A stretch of DNA of 64,000 bases from CAJXMH01 sp964001305 (GTDB lineage Bacteria > Bacteroidota > Bacteroidia > Flavobacteriales_E > Vicingaceae), in NCBI GenBank assembly GCA_964001305.1, contig CAXFAI010000003.1, positions 3,627 to 67,626 on the forward strand, given 5' to 3'. Below, piece by piece: positions 1 through 8,377 of this stretch. Below the pieces are notes generated by a model, which worked only from the letters and a program-made list of their open reading frames with translations, searched no databases and had not been told where the DNA came from. Position 1 is the stretch's first letter, and every line of letters begins with the position of its first letter. A program made the position numbers and the translations under genes.

Positions 1-1
1 A

Positions 2-157
2 AAACATTTTGGACTTTGGCTTCAGCTTTGGCTAGAAACCATTGATGAACTTTACGAAGGAGAAATGGCTCAAAAAGCCAAGAGCATTGCACAAAAAATG
101 GCTACCGGTCAATACCTCACCATTTGGTCGAACCGCGCTGAAAACAAACCTAAATAA
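2..157 (+). CDS. C-terminal end of an unknown protein (partial)
   Basis: An open frame runs in from the window edge and stops at TAA 155-157, giving about 51 residues rich in Trp, Leu and Lys (it contains LWLETIDELYEGEMAQ and ends ENKPK). The amphipathic helical look and the lack of stops fit the end of a real gene, but I do not recognise the family and the start lies outside the window. It is followed by a 300-base gap with a terminator-like hairpin, so it is probably the last gene of its unit. Confidence 0.5.
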   Translation, partial: KHFGLWLQLWLETIDELYEGEMAQKAKSIAQKMATGQYLTIWSNRAENKPK

Positions 158-458
158 CTCAATTGCTTCAAGTTCAATCAATTCATTAGCTAGCCGAGCA
201 AAGCCTATAACAGGCTAAAATAAAACGAAAAATACTGGTTTATGAGTATTTCACAGTTTGTACTTATCCACTTTCTTTACATCGTGTTGGAAGAACTCTA
301 GTAAACAATTAATTCTTTAAGATCAGTGTTTTATTTAGTTGTAAAATCTGAGCATAGGCGGCCTTTGGTCGCCTATTTTATGTTGAAATACTTTTTCAAG
401 CTTACTAAGCTAAACTTAATTTCTATTTTTAGGCATTCAAATTACCCCAATTCAAGAA
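158..458. other. Intergenic gap between the partial gene and the AraC-type regulator
   Basis: No ORF with coding character was seen on either strand. The only structure found is the hairpin at 354-380. The last 80 bases are AT-rich and probably carry the promoter of the downstream regulator; no convincing -33/-7 pair could be assigned. Confidence 0.5.
354..380 (+). terminator. Hairpin followed by a short T-rich tail
   Basis: ATAGGCG (354-360) pairs perfectly with CGCCTAT (370-376) around a 9-nt loop and is followed by TTTA. The 7-bp GC-containing stem fits an intrinsic terminator for the partial gene upstream, though it sits about 200 bases past that gene's stop and the T tract is short. Confidence 0.5.
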
Positions 459-2261
459 ATGTCTGCTTCTCTTTCTATCGTAGCATTACCATTTAAAAAC
501 CTCAGCCCAAATGAGGATTACGAATACTTCTGTGATGGGATAACCGATTCTATCATTCAAGCACTTTCCAGTATCAATCGACTCAAAGTAATTTCAAAAA
601 CATCTACTTTTTACTTTAAAGACAAAACTTTAAGCTTAACTGAAATTGCTCAAAAACTACAAGTAAGTCATGTTTTAGAGGGCAGTATTCGAATTGCAGA
701 TAAGCAACTGAAGGTAAATGTAAATTTAGTTGATGCCGAAAGCGACTTTAGTTTATGGTCGCAATCGTGGAAAAGAGACCTAAGTCAGATTTTTGAAGTA
801 GAAGATGAAATTTGCCTTAAAGTAGCTGAAAAATTGCGTGAACATGCCGGTCATTTAGAATTGGCGGAAAGTTTAGTTAGTGCCCCTACTCCTACTCTTG
901 CCGCCTATGAAAAATACTTAATTGGACAAAAACTATTTAATAAATGGAATCCACAAGACGTAAGTCAGGCCATTGAAGAGCTGGAGCAAGCCCTCAAGTT
1001 AGACCCCAATCTTTTACAAGCGCACATTGCACTAGCTGATGCTTATAGTTTTATGGCGGTAACGGCTTTTGCACCCGTAGAAGAAGCTTTGCAAAAAAGT
1101 GATTCCTATTTGCAGCAAGCCAAACAGCTTGATCCCAATAGCGCAGAATTGAATTACTTATTGGCCAACGATGCCTTTTTTAGAGAAGCCAATTATGCCA
1201 AAGCTTTTCAATATAGTTTAAAAAGTATTCAAACAAAGCCTACTTACGTTGATAGTCAACGGTTTCTGATTTTCTTATACTTACTCAATGATCAAGTTGA
1301 TAAGGCCAAGGAGCATTTATTCTATGCCAAATCTATAGATCCATTAGGGGCGGAGACTAGTTTTTATGAAGGATATTATCATTACCGCACTGAAAACTAT
1401 GAAGCTGCTAAGCAAATCATGCAAGCGCTTTTAGCAGATAACTCAAGCAACATCCCGGCAATTACCATCTATCTCTACATTCTGATTTTACGTAAAGAAT
1501 TTGATGAGCTTCAAAATTATTTGAATAGTATCCCTAAAATGATGTTGATTCCCGATGAACGATTGGGTATGGAAGCGCTTTTGAAACTAGAAACGAAAGA
1601 TGAGTATTTTCAATCTACTTTTGAAAAAGTAAGGACCAATGCTTCTAAGCAAACCTCCAAGCAAGCAGATTCCTACCTCTATTTATTGCTTGTCAGACAA
1701 GGTAAATTAGAAGAAGCTTTTAAAGTAGCTGAACGAATTTTTACACATCAATCTTCAATTGTAATGCTACATTTTGGCGATCCACTCGCAAAGGAAGCTA
1801 GAAATTCAGCCCAATTTACTGCTTTGCATAAAAGGATTTTTAGCTTAGCAGTTTCAGAACCGCAAAAAGTTCAAAAAAAATCATCGGAGCTTCAAGCTGC
1901 TGAGGCTACTGAAGCAATTGAAAAATTACAGCATCATTTATCAGAAGAGCAATCCTATTTAAATCCACAATTGAGTTTACGCCTTTTGGCTCAAGAAATT
2001 GGACTACATCCTAATCAGCTTTCTTGGTTGTTGAACGAGAAAATGGGCAAAAATTTCAATGAATTCATCAATATCTATCGCATCGCGCATTTCAAGCAAA
2101 TTGCCGTTAAGTCAGAAAATGCACACATCTCAATTATCGGATTGGCTTTTGAAAGTGGTTTTAATTCTAAAAGTGTGTTCAATACCTTTTTTAAAAAAAT
2201 GGAAGGGATTACACCCAAAACTTTTTTAAGTCAGCTTAAACAATCAAGTTCGGATTTATAA
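459..2261 (+). CDS. AraC-family regulator with TolB/FlgO-like N-terminal domain and TPRs
   Basis: A 600-residue hybrid. Residues 5-130 (ALPFKNLSPNEDYEYFCDGI, then a block ending VAEKLR) match the TolB/FlgO-like domain often fused to adenylate cyclases and HTH regulators. Residues 145-430 are helical and read as TPR-like repeats. Residues 495-595 carry a double helix-turn-helix of AraC type (LSLRLLAQEIGLHPNQLSWL, then IIGLAFESGFNSKSVFNTFF). No membrane segment is visible, so it is predicted to be cytoplasmic. The ATG at 459 starts directly at the domain. It lies 82 bases upstream of a same-strand oxidoreductase gene that it may control; that link is inference from position only. Confidence 0.85.
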   Translation: MSASLSIVALPFKNLSPNEDYEYFCDGITDSIIQALSSINRLKVISKTSTFYFKDKTLSLTEIAQKLQVSHVLEGSIRIADKQLKVNVNLVDAESDFSLWSQSWKRDLSQIFEVEDEICLKVAEKLREHAGHLELAESLVSAPTPTLAAYEKYLIGQKLFNKWNPQDVSQAIEELEQALKLDPNLLQAHIALADAYSFMAVTAFAPVEEALQKSDSYLQQAKQLDPNSAELNYLLANDAFFREANYAKAFQYSLKSIQTKPTYVDSQRFLIFLYLLNDQVDKAKEHLFYAKSIDPLGAETSFYEGYYHYRTENYEAAKQIMQALLADNSSNIPAITIYLYILILRKEFDELQNYLNSIPKMMLIPDERLGMEALLKLETKDEYFQSTFEKVRTNASKQTSKQADSYLYLLLVRQGKLEEAFKVAERIFTHQSSIVMLHFGDPLAKEARNSAQFTALHKRIFSLAVSEPQKVQKKSSELQAAEATEAIEKLQHHLSEEQSYLNPQLSLRLLAQEIGLHPNQLSWLLNEKMGKNFNEFINIYRIAHFKQIAVKSENAHISIIGLAFESGFNSKSVFNTFFKKMEGITPKTFLSQLKQSSSDL

Positions 2262-2343
2262 AACCGAACATCTAAACTGTTTTTCCGAACCTCGGCTTTC
2301 CTTCTTCTTGCTCTCTTTGCATCGTCAAATTAAACACACCACT

Positions 2344-3333
2344 ATGACAAAAGAGAAAATGAAAGCAATTGTAGCCAGCGGATATGGAGACTCCTTTGTA
2401 TTTAGTTACCAAGAAATAGAGAAAGTAACACCCAAAGAAAATGAAATTCTAGTTCGTGTAAATACTTCGGCTGCAACACGGGCAGACACCATGATTCGTA
2501 CTGGGAAACCCTATTTTGGTCGTTTGTTTTTAGGTTTACTAAAACCCAAGAAACCGATTCCGGGTACTGGTTTCGCAGGAACAGTAGAAGCTTTAGGTGA
2601 AGGAACAAGCCAATTTAAAGTAGGCGACCGTGTGTTTGGAGAAACAGCCTTTAGTTTTAGTGCTAATGCAGAATACATTAGCATTTCAGAAAATGGAATT
2701 GTCTTAAAAATGCCCGACCACATGGATTTTACTGAAATGGCTTCATGGGCTGATGGTCATTTAACCTCATGGAATTTCTTAAAAAGGATAGCTAAGCTTC
2801 AACCTAATCAAAAGGTTCTTATTAATGGAGCGGCAGGTTCTTTGGGCACCGCAGCTATTCAAATTGCCAAACATTTAGGTGCCGAAGTAACCGCTGTTTG
2901 CAGTGCTAAAAACTTCCCAATGGTTACACTTTTAGGAGCCAAACATTTAATAGACTACCAAAAAGCGGACTTTACGAATAGTTCAGAAAGATTTGATTTT
3001 ATATTCGACACCGTAGGTAAAAGCAGTTTTAATAAAGCAAAGCAGGTATTGAATAAAAACGGGAAGTACCTCTCACCTGTCCTTTCAATATCTACTTTAC
3101 TAGCTATGATTAAAACATCCATTTGCGGGAAGAAAAAAGCCATTTTTGAAGCAACTGGTAGTAATTCAGCAGAAACTCTTAAAACACTTTTACAAGAACT
3201 TCTAGATATAAATGAAGCGAAAAAGCTTGAAACTATCATCGACAGACAATTCCCGCTTGAAAAGTTAGCAGAAGCTCATGACTATATTGATCATGGACAA
3301 AAGAAAGCCAATGTGATTATTAAACATGGTTAA
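2344..3333 (+). CDS. NAD(P)-dependent medium-chain (quinone-type) oxidoreductase
   Basis: Zinc-independent medium-chain dehydrogenase/reductase. The N-terminal GroES-like half contains PGTGFAGTVEALGEG and VGDRVFGE; the Rossmann half has the cofactor motif NGAAGSLGTAAIQIAKHLGA. The structural zinc cysteines are absent, as in the quinone oxidoreductase branch. The frame is open from an ATG at 2308, but the family-like start (MTKEKMKAIVASGYG) is the ATG at 2344, giving 329 residues. It follows the AraC-type regulator on the same strand with no terminator between them, so regulation by that protein is plausible. The substrate cannot be told from sequence. Confidence 0.85.
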   Translation: MTKEKMKAIVASGYGDSFVFSYQEIEKVTPKENEILVRVNTSAATRADTMIRTGKPYFGRLFLGLLKPKKPIPGTGFAGTVEALGEGTSQFKVGDRVFGETAFSFSANAEYISISENGIVLKMPDHMDFTEMASWADGHLTSWNFLKRIAKLQPNQKVLINGAAGSLGTAAIQIAKHLGAEVTAVCSAKNFPMVTLLGAKHLIDYQKADFTNSSERFDFIFDTVGKSSFNKAKQVLNKNGKYLSPVLSISTLLAMIKTSICGKKKAIFEATGSNSAETLKTLLQELLDINEAKKLETIIDRQFPLEKLAEAHDYIDHGQKKANVIIKHG

Positions 3334-3414
3334 GATGTATAGCATAATTGATTAAGATATACAGTTAGATAAATTCATAATACTATATTGCAAGGCTTAA
3401 AGGCTCAGTAAATC

Positions 3415-3798
3415 ATGACTAAAGACATCACTGAAATAAGAAACACTTTAGTTTCTCTCTTAAAAAAGCACATTGATTTATTTCAGGTAAAAGCCGATCG
3501 CTTTGAACAGTTTGAAGTTTGCGGCACTATTCCCGCTATGCAAGGCAAGCAAAAAGTAGATGGCTTCTACTTTGGCTCAGTGATTCCTAAACCCAAGGAT
3601 GTTCGTTTGTACTTTTTCCCCATTTATACCCATACCGATGAAATGGGTGAATTACCGGAAAATTTAAAAAAAGCATTGAAAGGCAAGTCTTGTTTTCACA
3701 TCAAATTTTTAGATGAAGAAATGATTGAAAACCTGAATCAAATGATTGAAAAAGCTGTAAAAATCTATCAGCAAAATAATTTATTAATTAAAAGTTAA
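3415..3798 (+). CDS. DUF1801-like small cytoplasmic protein
   Basis: A 127-residue soluble protein with no signal or membrane segment. The middle (VCGTIPAMQGKQKVDGFYFG, then RLYFFPIYTH) resembles the DUF1801/YdhG-type fold, which is related to frataxin-like iron chaperones. The assignment rests on motif resemblance only. It ends 4 bases before the next gene, so the two are probably co-transcribed. Confidence 0.55.
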   Translation: MTKDITEIRNTLVSLLKKHIDLFQVKADRFEQFEVCGTIPAMQGKQKVDGFYFGSVIPKPKDVRLYFFPIYTHTDEMGELPENLKKALKGKSCFHIKFLDEEMIENLNQMIEKAVKIYQQNNLLIKS

Positions 3799-3802
3799 GC
3801 TC

Positions 3803-4309
3803 ATGAAAACCTATCTAATCGCGTTAACACTTCTTTTGGGTTCAAACTTTATTCAAGCTCAAAATTTTGTTATTCCACAAGCTCCCCAGTTAGAAGTGGC
3901 CGAAGACTATGAAAAATACCATGAAGATATTTTAAAAGGTATTGAATGGGTTTTGAAGACTCCCTTAAACAAAGAAGTTGAAAAGCGAAATCAGTTTGGA
4001 GAATTTTTCATCAAGTGGATTGAAGGAAGCGCCGCTGTTACTATTGAACTACATGCAGGAGTTCTTCCATTTATAGAATCGAAACCTGAAATGTTGATTT
4101 ACTTTATGTACGGATGGACGCAAAAATCATTGAAACAAGAAGGGAAATTAAGTATTGAAGAAGGCAGTTATGCCGGTTTAGAAGCGGTTGCAAATTATTA
4201 TGAGCAACATAAGAGCCTAATCGGAAATGACAAAAGCTTGAACAAAATTGTAAAGCTTAATAAGAAAGACCAATTGATGGAATATATTAAAAAAGAACTA
4301 AAGAGTTGA
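3803..4309 (+). CDS. Secreted protein of unknown function with signal peptide
   Basis: 168 residues. Residues 1-20 form a clear signal peptide (MKTYLIALTLLLGSNFIQAQ) with a likely cut after A-Q. The mature part is helical, charged and without cysteines, and contains IKWIEGSAAVTIELHAGVLP. It is not recognised as a named family. It follows the DUF1801-like gene by 4 bases. Periplasmic location is inferred from the signal. Confidence 0.7.
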   Translation: MKTYLIALTLLLGSNFIQAQNFVIPQAPQLEVAEDYEKYHEDILKGIEWVLKTPLNKEVEKRNQFGEFFIKWIEGSAAVTIELHAGVLPFIESKPEMLIYFMYGWTQKSLKQEGKLSIEEGSYAGLEAVANYYEQHKSLIGNDKSLNKIVKLNKKDQLMEYIKKELKS

Positions 4310-4391
4310 TATTAAATTTCTATTAAGAATAATACATAGCTTTCGGTAAACCAACCATTTGGAGTTAATTTAACACTTCAATCTCCACATT

Positions 4392-5627
4392 ATGAAAAAT
4401 GTTTTGTTTGCCTTGTTTTCTTTGGGAATACTACTTTCGGCTTGTACGAAAACCAAAATTATAAAGGAAACTTATCAAATTCCCATTTATCAAAAATCAA
4501 CGGAAGCGGAAGCAGAGGCAGGCCTAAGGCAAGAAGCGCCACACCAACGAAACGGTTTTGGAAATACTTATGTGTATCAAACCTACTTACTGATTAATGA
4601 AAGAGGCGTAGGAATTCACATTTACGACAATTCAGACACTTTAAATCCTGTGCCACTTTCCTTTATAAACATTCCAGGCAATATGGATATGGCCATTCAA
4701 AAGAATGTGTTGTATGCTGATTCATATGACGATTTATTGAGCCTAGATATTAGCAATATTCATCAAATTCAATTGATGCAGCGTTTAGACAATGTTTTTC
4801 CGCAATATCATCCTTCTGTTGGTAGAATTATTGGATATAAAGACACGACCATCACTTATGAACAAGAGGTAAGTAATTGGCCATTTACAACCTATGATGA
4901 TGATTCAGGAACAACCTTTGAGTTGGCCAATACAGGCAATCAAACAGGAACGGCAGGTTCAATGGCTCGTTTTACCATAGCTCATTCGCATTTGTATGCG
5001 GTTGATCGATCTAACTTACACACCTTTAGTATCATTAATGGTTCAAATGTTCAAAAAGTGAATCAACAAGCTATCAACTTTTTTACAGAGGTAGAAACGA
5101 TTTTCCCCTTTGGAGATCATTTGTTTTTAGGCTCAACGGATGGTATATTTATCTATGACATTACCAATCCCTCTAGTCCTTCTTATCTTTCTCAATTTAC
5201 TCATGTTCGCTCTTGCGACCCAGTTTATGTGAGTGATAGTTTGGCATTTGTTACGCTCAGAAGCAATACCAATAACTTTTGCACAGGAACAACCAATCAG
5301 TTAGACGTTTTGAATATTCAACAAATTGACCAACCTCAATTAATTCGTTCCTTTGGTATGAGTTCTCCTCATGGTTTGGGAGTTAAGGATTCTCTTTTGT
5401 TTATCTGCGAAGGGAATATGGGCTTAAAAGTGTATAATTTCCAAAAAAATTATCAAAACAATCGGATTTCCAACATTCAGTTAACTCAAAAAACATGGCT
5501 GAAAAACGTAGAAGCAATTGATATAATTCCTTTAAATGACCGAATAATTGTTGTAGGAAAGGATGAATTAAATCAATATGCTTACACAATTGATGGTCAA
5601 TTAAGACACCTTTCCACCTTAAATTAA
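4392..5627 (+). CDS. LVIVD-repeat lipoprotein
   Basis: 411 residues starting with a lipoprotein signal (LGILLSAC, lipidated Cys18). The mature protein has repeated beta-propeller-like blades (VYQTYLLINERGVGIHIYDN; FPFGDHLFLGSTDGIFIYDI; GLGVKDSLLFICEGNMGLKV), the pattern of the LVIVD repeat family common in surface lipoproteins of Bacteroidota. It probably sits on the outer membrane or in the periplasm; the ligand is unknown. It is flanked on the same strand by other envelope genes but separated by about 60-80 bases on each side. Confidence 0.8.
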   Translation: MKNVLFALFSLGILLSACTKTKIIKETYQIPIYQKSTEAEAEAGLRQEAPHQRNGFGNTYVYQTYLLINERGVGIHIYDNSDTLNPVPLSFINIPGNMDMAIQKNVLYADSYDDLLSLDISNIHQIQLMQRLDNVFPQYHPSVGRIIGYKDTTITYEQEVSNWPFTTYDDDSGTTFELANTGNQTGTAGSMARFTIAHSHLYAVDRSNLHTFSIINGSNVQKVNQQAINFFTEVETIFPFGDHLFLGSTDGIFIYDITNPSSPSYLSQFTHVRSCDPVYVSDSLAFVTLRSNTNNFCTGTTNQLDVLNIQQIDQPQLIRSFGMSSPHGLGVKDSLLFICEGNMGLKVYNFQKNYQNNRISNIQLTQKTWLKNVEAIDIIPLNDRIIVVGKDELNQYAYTIDGQLRHLSTLN

Positions 5628-5686
5628 AACATTCCAATCAAAGCTTAATTGAATAATTCCGATTACCTTAGGCATAAAAATCAATT

Positions 5687-6055
5687 ATGCGATTAGCAGC
5701 TCTTTTAACTATCATTATTTCTCAAATTCTTATACTCGGTATTTCAACCATTAGTATAAGTGCCGACAAGCTAAGTTTTATTAGCACTTTAGTTGTTGTG
5801 CTTATTGTAGCCTTTGCAAGCTCAGCACTTCTTCGAAATATACAATCTCTCAAAGTGAGAAATAATTACATCATCAGTAGTATTATTGGAGTAATACTTG
5901 CCATTTTCTATTACTTATGGGCCAAAGAAAATGTTAATGCAACAGTTGACTGGCTCAGAGAAACGGGCATCTATTTCTTAATGCTATTTATTGTACTCGC
6001 TGCTTTGGTTTTGTTTTTTACCAAATCAAAAGACAAATCAAGTTCAGTTGCTTAA
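5687..6055 (+). CDS. Small four-helix inner-membrane protein
   Basis: 122 residues with four predicted membrane helices (about 4-24, 29-49, 60-79 and 93-112) and a short charged tail (KSKDKSSSVA). No recognised domain. It ends 3 bases before the GTG start of the DUF6090-like gene, suggesting a two-gene operon. Confidence 0.7.
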   Translation: MRLAALLTIIISQILILGISTISISADKLSFISTLVVVLIVAFASSALLRNIQSLKVRNNYIISSIIGVILAIFYYLWAKENVNATVDWLRETGIYFLMLFIVLAALVLFFTKSKDKSSSVA

Positions 6056-6058
6056 GCC

Positions 6059-6784
6059 GTGAGTCCACTTCTAAAAAAGCAACGTAATCTGTTATTAAAA
6101 AGCAAAAGCATGAAAAATTATTTCAAATATGCCTTTGGTGAAATAATTCTTGTAGTGATTGGGATTTTGATAGCCATGTATATCAAGGGAAAGTATACAG
6201 AATCGCAAGAGCAAAAACACATAGAACGAACTACCATTCAAGTAATTAAAGACTTAAGAGCGGATACGACTCAATTAAATGCAATTTTAAAAACCATTGA
6301 ACCTCGTGAAGAAATATTCCTTTCAATTTTGGCGGACACGATGGATATAGATGATTTTAAAAACTGTAATGAATGTGCTTACCTAATTTCTAGTCTTCAA
6401 CCTTTTGAACCGGTTCAAAGTGGATATTTAATTCTTAAAGATTTAGAAACTGATTTAATCAGTTCGCAAGACTCTTTAATTCATGATACCAAACTTTTTT
6501 ACTCTATGAGTATTCCCATGTTTACCCTCTTGGTTGATATGTTAAAAGAGGATGTATCAAGCAATTTAAAAGATTGGCGTGACACACAGCCCTGGTATGC
6601 AGATTGGGTTCAAGGAAAAAGTACAGATGAGCTTATTGCCTATATGGCCAATGACCCAAGCTATAGAAATAAAGTAGCCAACTATTATTTATTGCTCTAC
6701 AAAAACTACTTAAGAGCGCTAAGAAACTATAATTCAGAGGCTAGCAAATTAGCCGACCGTTGGGAGGTTGAATTAAATAAATAA
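6059..6784 (+). CDS. DUF6090-family membrane-anchored protein
   Basis: 241 residues. A short basic N-terminus leads into one membrane helix with the family hallmark YAFGEIILVVIGILIAMYI (about residues 24-42), followed by a helical extracytoplasmic domain. This is the layout of the DUF6090 family of Bacteroidota. I keep the GTG start at 6059 because its arginine/lysine-rich leader matches the usual N-terminus of the family; the ATG at 6110 (MKNYFKYAF) is the alternative. Function unknown. It probably shares a transcript with the four-helix protein before it. Confidence 0.75.
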   Translation: MSPLLKKQRNLLLKSKSMKNYFKYAFGEIILVVIGILIAMYIKGKYTESQEQKHIERTTIQVIKDLRADTTQLNAILKTIEPREEIFLSILADTMDIDDFKNCNECAYLISSLQPFEPVQSGYLILKDLETDLISSQDSLIHDTKLFYSMSIPMFTLLVDMLKEDVSSNLKDWRDTQPWYADWVQGKSTDELIAYMANDPSYRNKVANYYLLLYKNYLRALRNYNSEASKLADRWEVELNK

Positions 6785-6836
6785 GGCAGGTAGAAACTAA
6801 GGATATGGCTACTTTTGCAGGCCTAAAACTTAACCT

Positions 6837-8282
6837 ATGCGTAATATATTTATCCTTTTAGGAATATTATTTTCCTTTCAATTATCAGCTCAATACACAA
6901 CAGCTGGAACCTCTTTAAATTGGAATTTTGATAGTCTAGCCAATCATTCAACGGCAGTTTCAAAATCTGGCAATACCTATCAAGTTACACAAGACATTGT
7001 TATTTCTTTAACAGATACGCTTCGAATTGATTCTAACATACGTGTTGAATTAGGCAATAATATTGAATTGGAGATTTTAGGAAGTTTCATTTCAAATCCA
7101 AAAGACAGTGCTATTCTAACTGCAATAAACCCTTCTCAGGTATATGATCAAATTCGATTTGACGGAAGTGATTACTCTTACTTTAACAAAACGACCTTTG
7201 AGTATGGAGGTGGCCTTAATGTTCTAAGCAGCAATTTCACGGTAGAAAATTGTGTATTTCAATTTAATGAAGCCGGTAACGACGGTGCCATTGATTTATT
7301 CAGGTCTAACTTAATCATCAGAAATAACCGCTTTATTGATAATCAAGGACCTGCTATTTCTTCAGGAGCCAATATTGCTTCTGCTCCTCAAATTATTAAT
7401 AACTACATTGAATCCAATGTGGCTAACGGAGCAAACAAATCTCAAATCAACTTTGGTACAACTGGTTCTGATACATTAATCATTAAAGGCAATACCATTA
7501 AAGGTCAGTACACCAATGCAGGTGGAATTGCGATTTTTCCAATTGGGAATGTATATGCAGTGATTGACTCGAATGTAATCGATAGCAACCGCTACGGCAT
7601 TGCCTTATTAAACGCTAACATTTGGGCAAGCGTGAGCAGAAATATTATTTCTAACAACAACATTCAAAACAACCCCAATTTAGGCGGTAGTGGTATTAAT
7701 GTAATGGGTAACAATTCTACAACACCTATCATTAGTGAAAATAAAATTTACGGCAACTTATGGGGTATAACCATTCAAAATACGGCTAAACCTAATATTG
7801 GAGATTTAAGACCTGCTTCTTATAATGTTGGCTTAAACGAAATTTATAATAACGGCAATGGAGGTTCATTGTACAATATATTTAACAATACACCAGATTC
7901 CATTTATGCACAAAACAACATTTGGAACTATCCAAATTTGCAAGATGTGGAAAACACCATTTCTCACAAAACTGATGATCCTAATTTAGGATATGTCCTT
8001 TACACACCAGTTTCTGCTTTAATTACTTCTTTGTCAGAGAAAGTACAAACCAATGAAGAATTGACTATTTACCCCAACCCTTCAGAAGGAAATATGACAC
8101 TAAAGTCTTCTTTTAAAGTTTATGAGTTGGCATGGTATAACTTGAAGGGTCAGTTAGTGCAAACCAATCAAGTGAATGGAAGTAAACAACTTAGAATCAA
8201 CGAAACAAACCTAAAAGGATACTATATTTTAAAGGTGGTTGGTAAAAATCAGCAAGCCTTTAAGCAACTGATTTTAGAATAA
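6837..8282 (+). CDS. Secreted parallel beta-helix protein with T9SS sorting domain
   Basis: 481 residues: signal peptide (MRNIFILLGILFSFQLSAQ), then about residues 60-370 with repeated short Asn/Ile-rich turns (IIRNNRFIDN, LIIKGNTIKG, VIDSNVIDSN, SVSRNIISNN) typical of right-handed parallel beta-helix (PbH1) proteins, then a C-terminal Por secretion/sorting domain starting at LTIYPNPSEGNMTLKS. It is exported by the type IX system and probably attached to the surface. Beta-helix proteins often act on polysaccharides, but no catalytic site can be assigned. A -7-like box TACTTTTG lies at 6810-6817 and a strong terminator follows. Confidence 0.85.
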   Translation: MRNIFILLGILFSFQLSAQYTTAGTSLNWNFDSLANHSTAVSKSGNTYQVTQDIVISLTDTLRIDSNIRVELGNNIELEILGSFISNPKDSAILTAINPSQVYDQIRFDGSDYSYFNKTTFEYGGGLNVLSSNFTVENCVFQFNEAGNDGAIDLFRSNLIIRNNRFIDNQGPAISSGANIASAPQIINNYIESNVANGANKSQINFGTTGSDTLIIKGNTIKGQYTNAGGIAIFPIGNVYAVIDSNVIDSNRYGIALLNANIWASVSRNIISNNNIQNNPNLGGSGINVMGNNSTTPIISENKIYGNLWGITIQNTAKPNIGDLRPASYNVGLNEIYNNGNGGSLYNIFNNTPDSIYAQNNIWNYPNLQDVENTISHKTDDPNLGYVLYTPVSALITSLSEKVQTNEELTIYPNPSEGNMTLKSSFKVYELAWYNLKGQLVQTNQVNGSKQLRINETNLKGYYILKVVGKNQQAFKQLILE

Positions 8283-8311
8283 AGTTTATTCAACTTTTGA
8301 CGTTGAAAAGT

Positions 8312-8344
8312 AAAGCCCGCCCATTTAGTTGAGCGGGCTTTTTG
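8312..8344 (+). terminator. Intrinsic terminator of the beta-helix protein gene
   Basis: AAGCCCGC (8313-8320) pairs with GCGGGCTT (8333-8340) around a 12-nt loop, followed by TTT. It lies 30 bases after the stop codon and 34 bases before mpl. Confidence 0.8.
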
Positions 8345-8377
8345 ATTTAGTTTTATGCTAACAAATAACTAAAGAAT

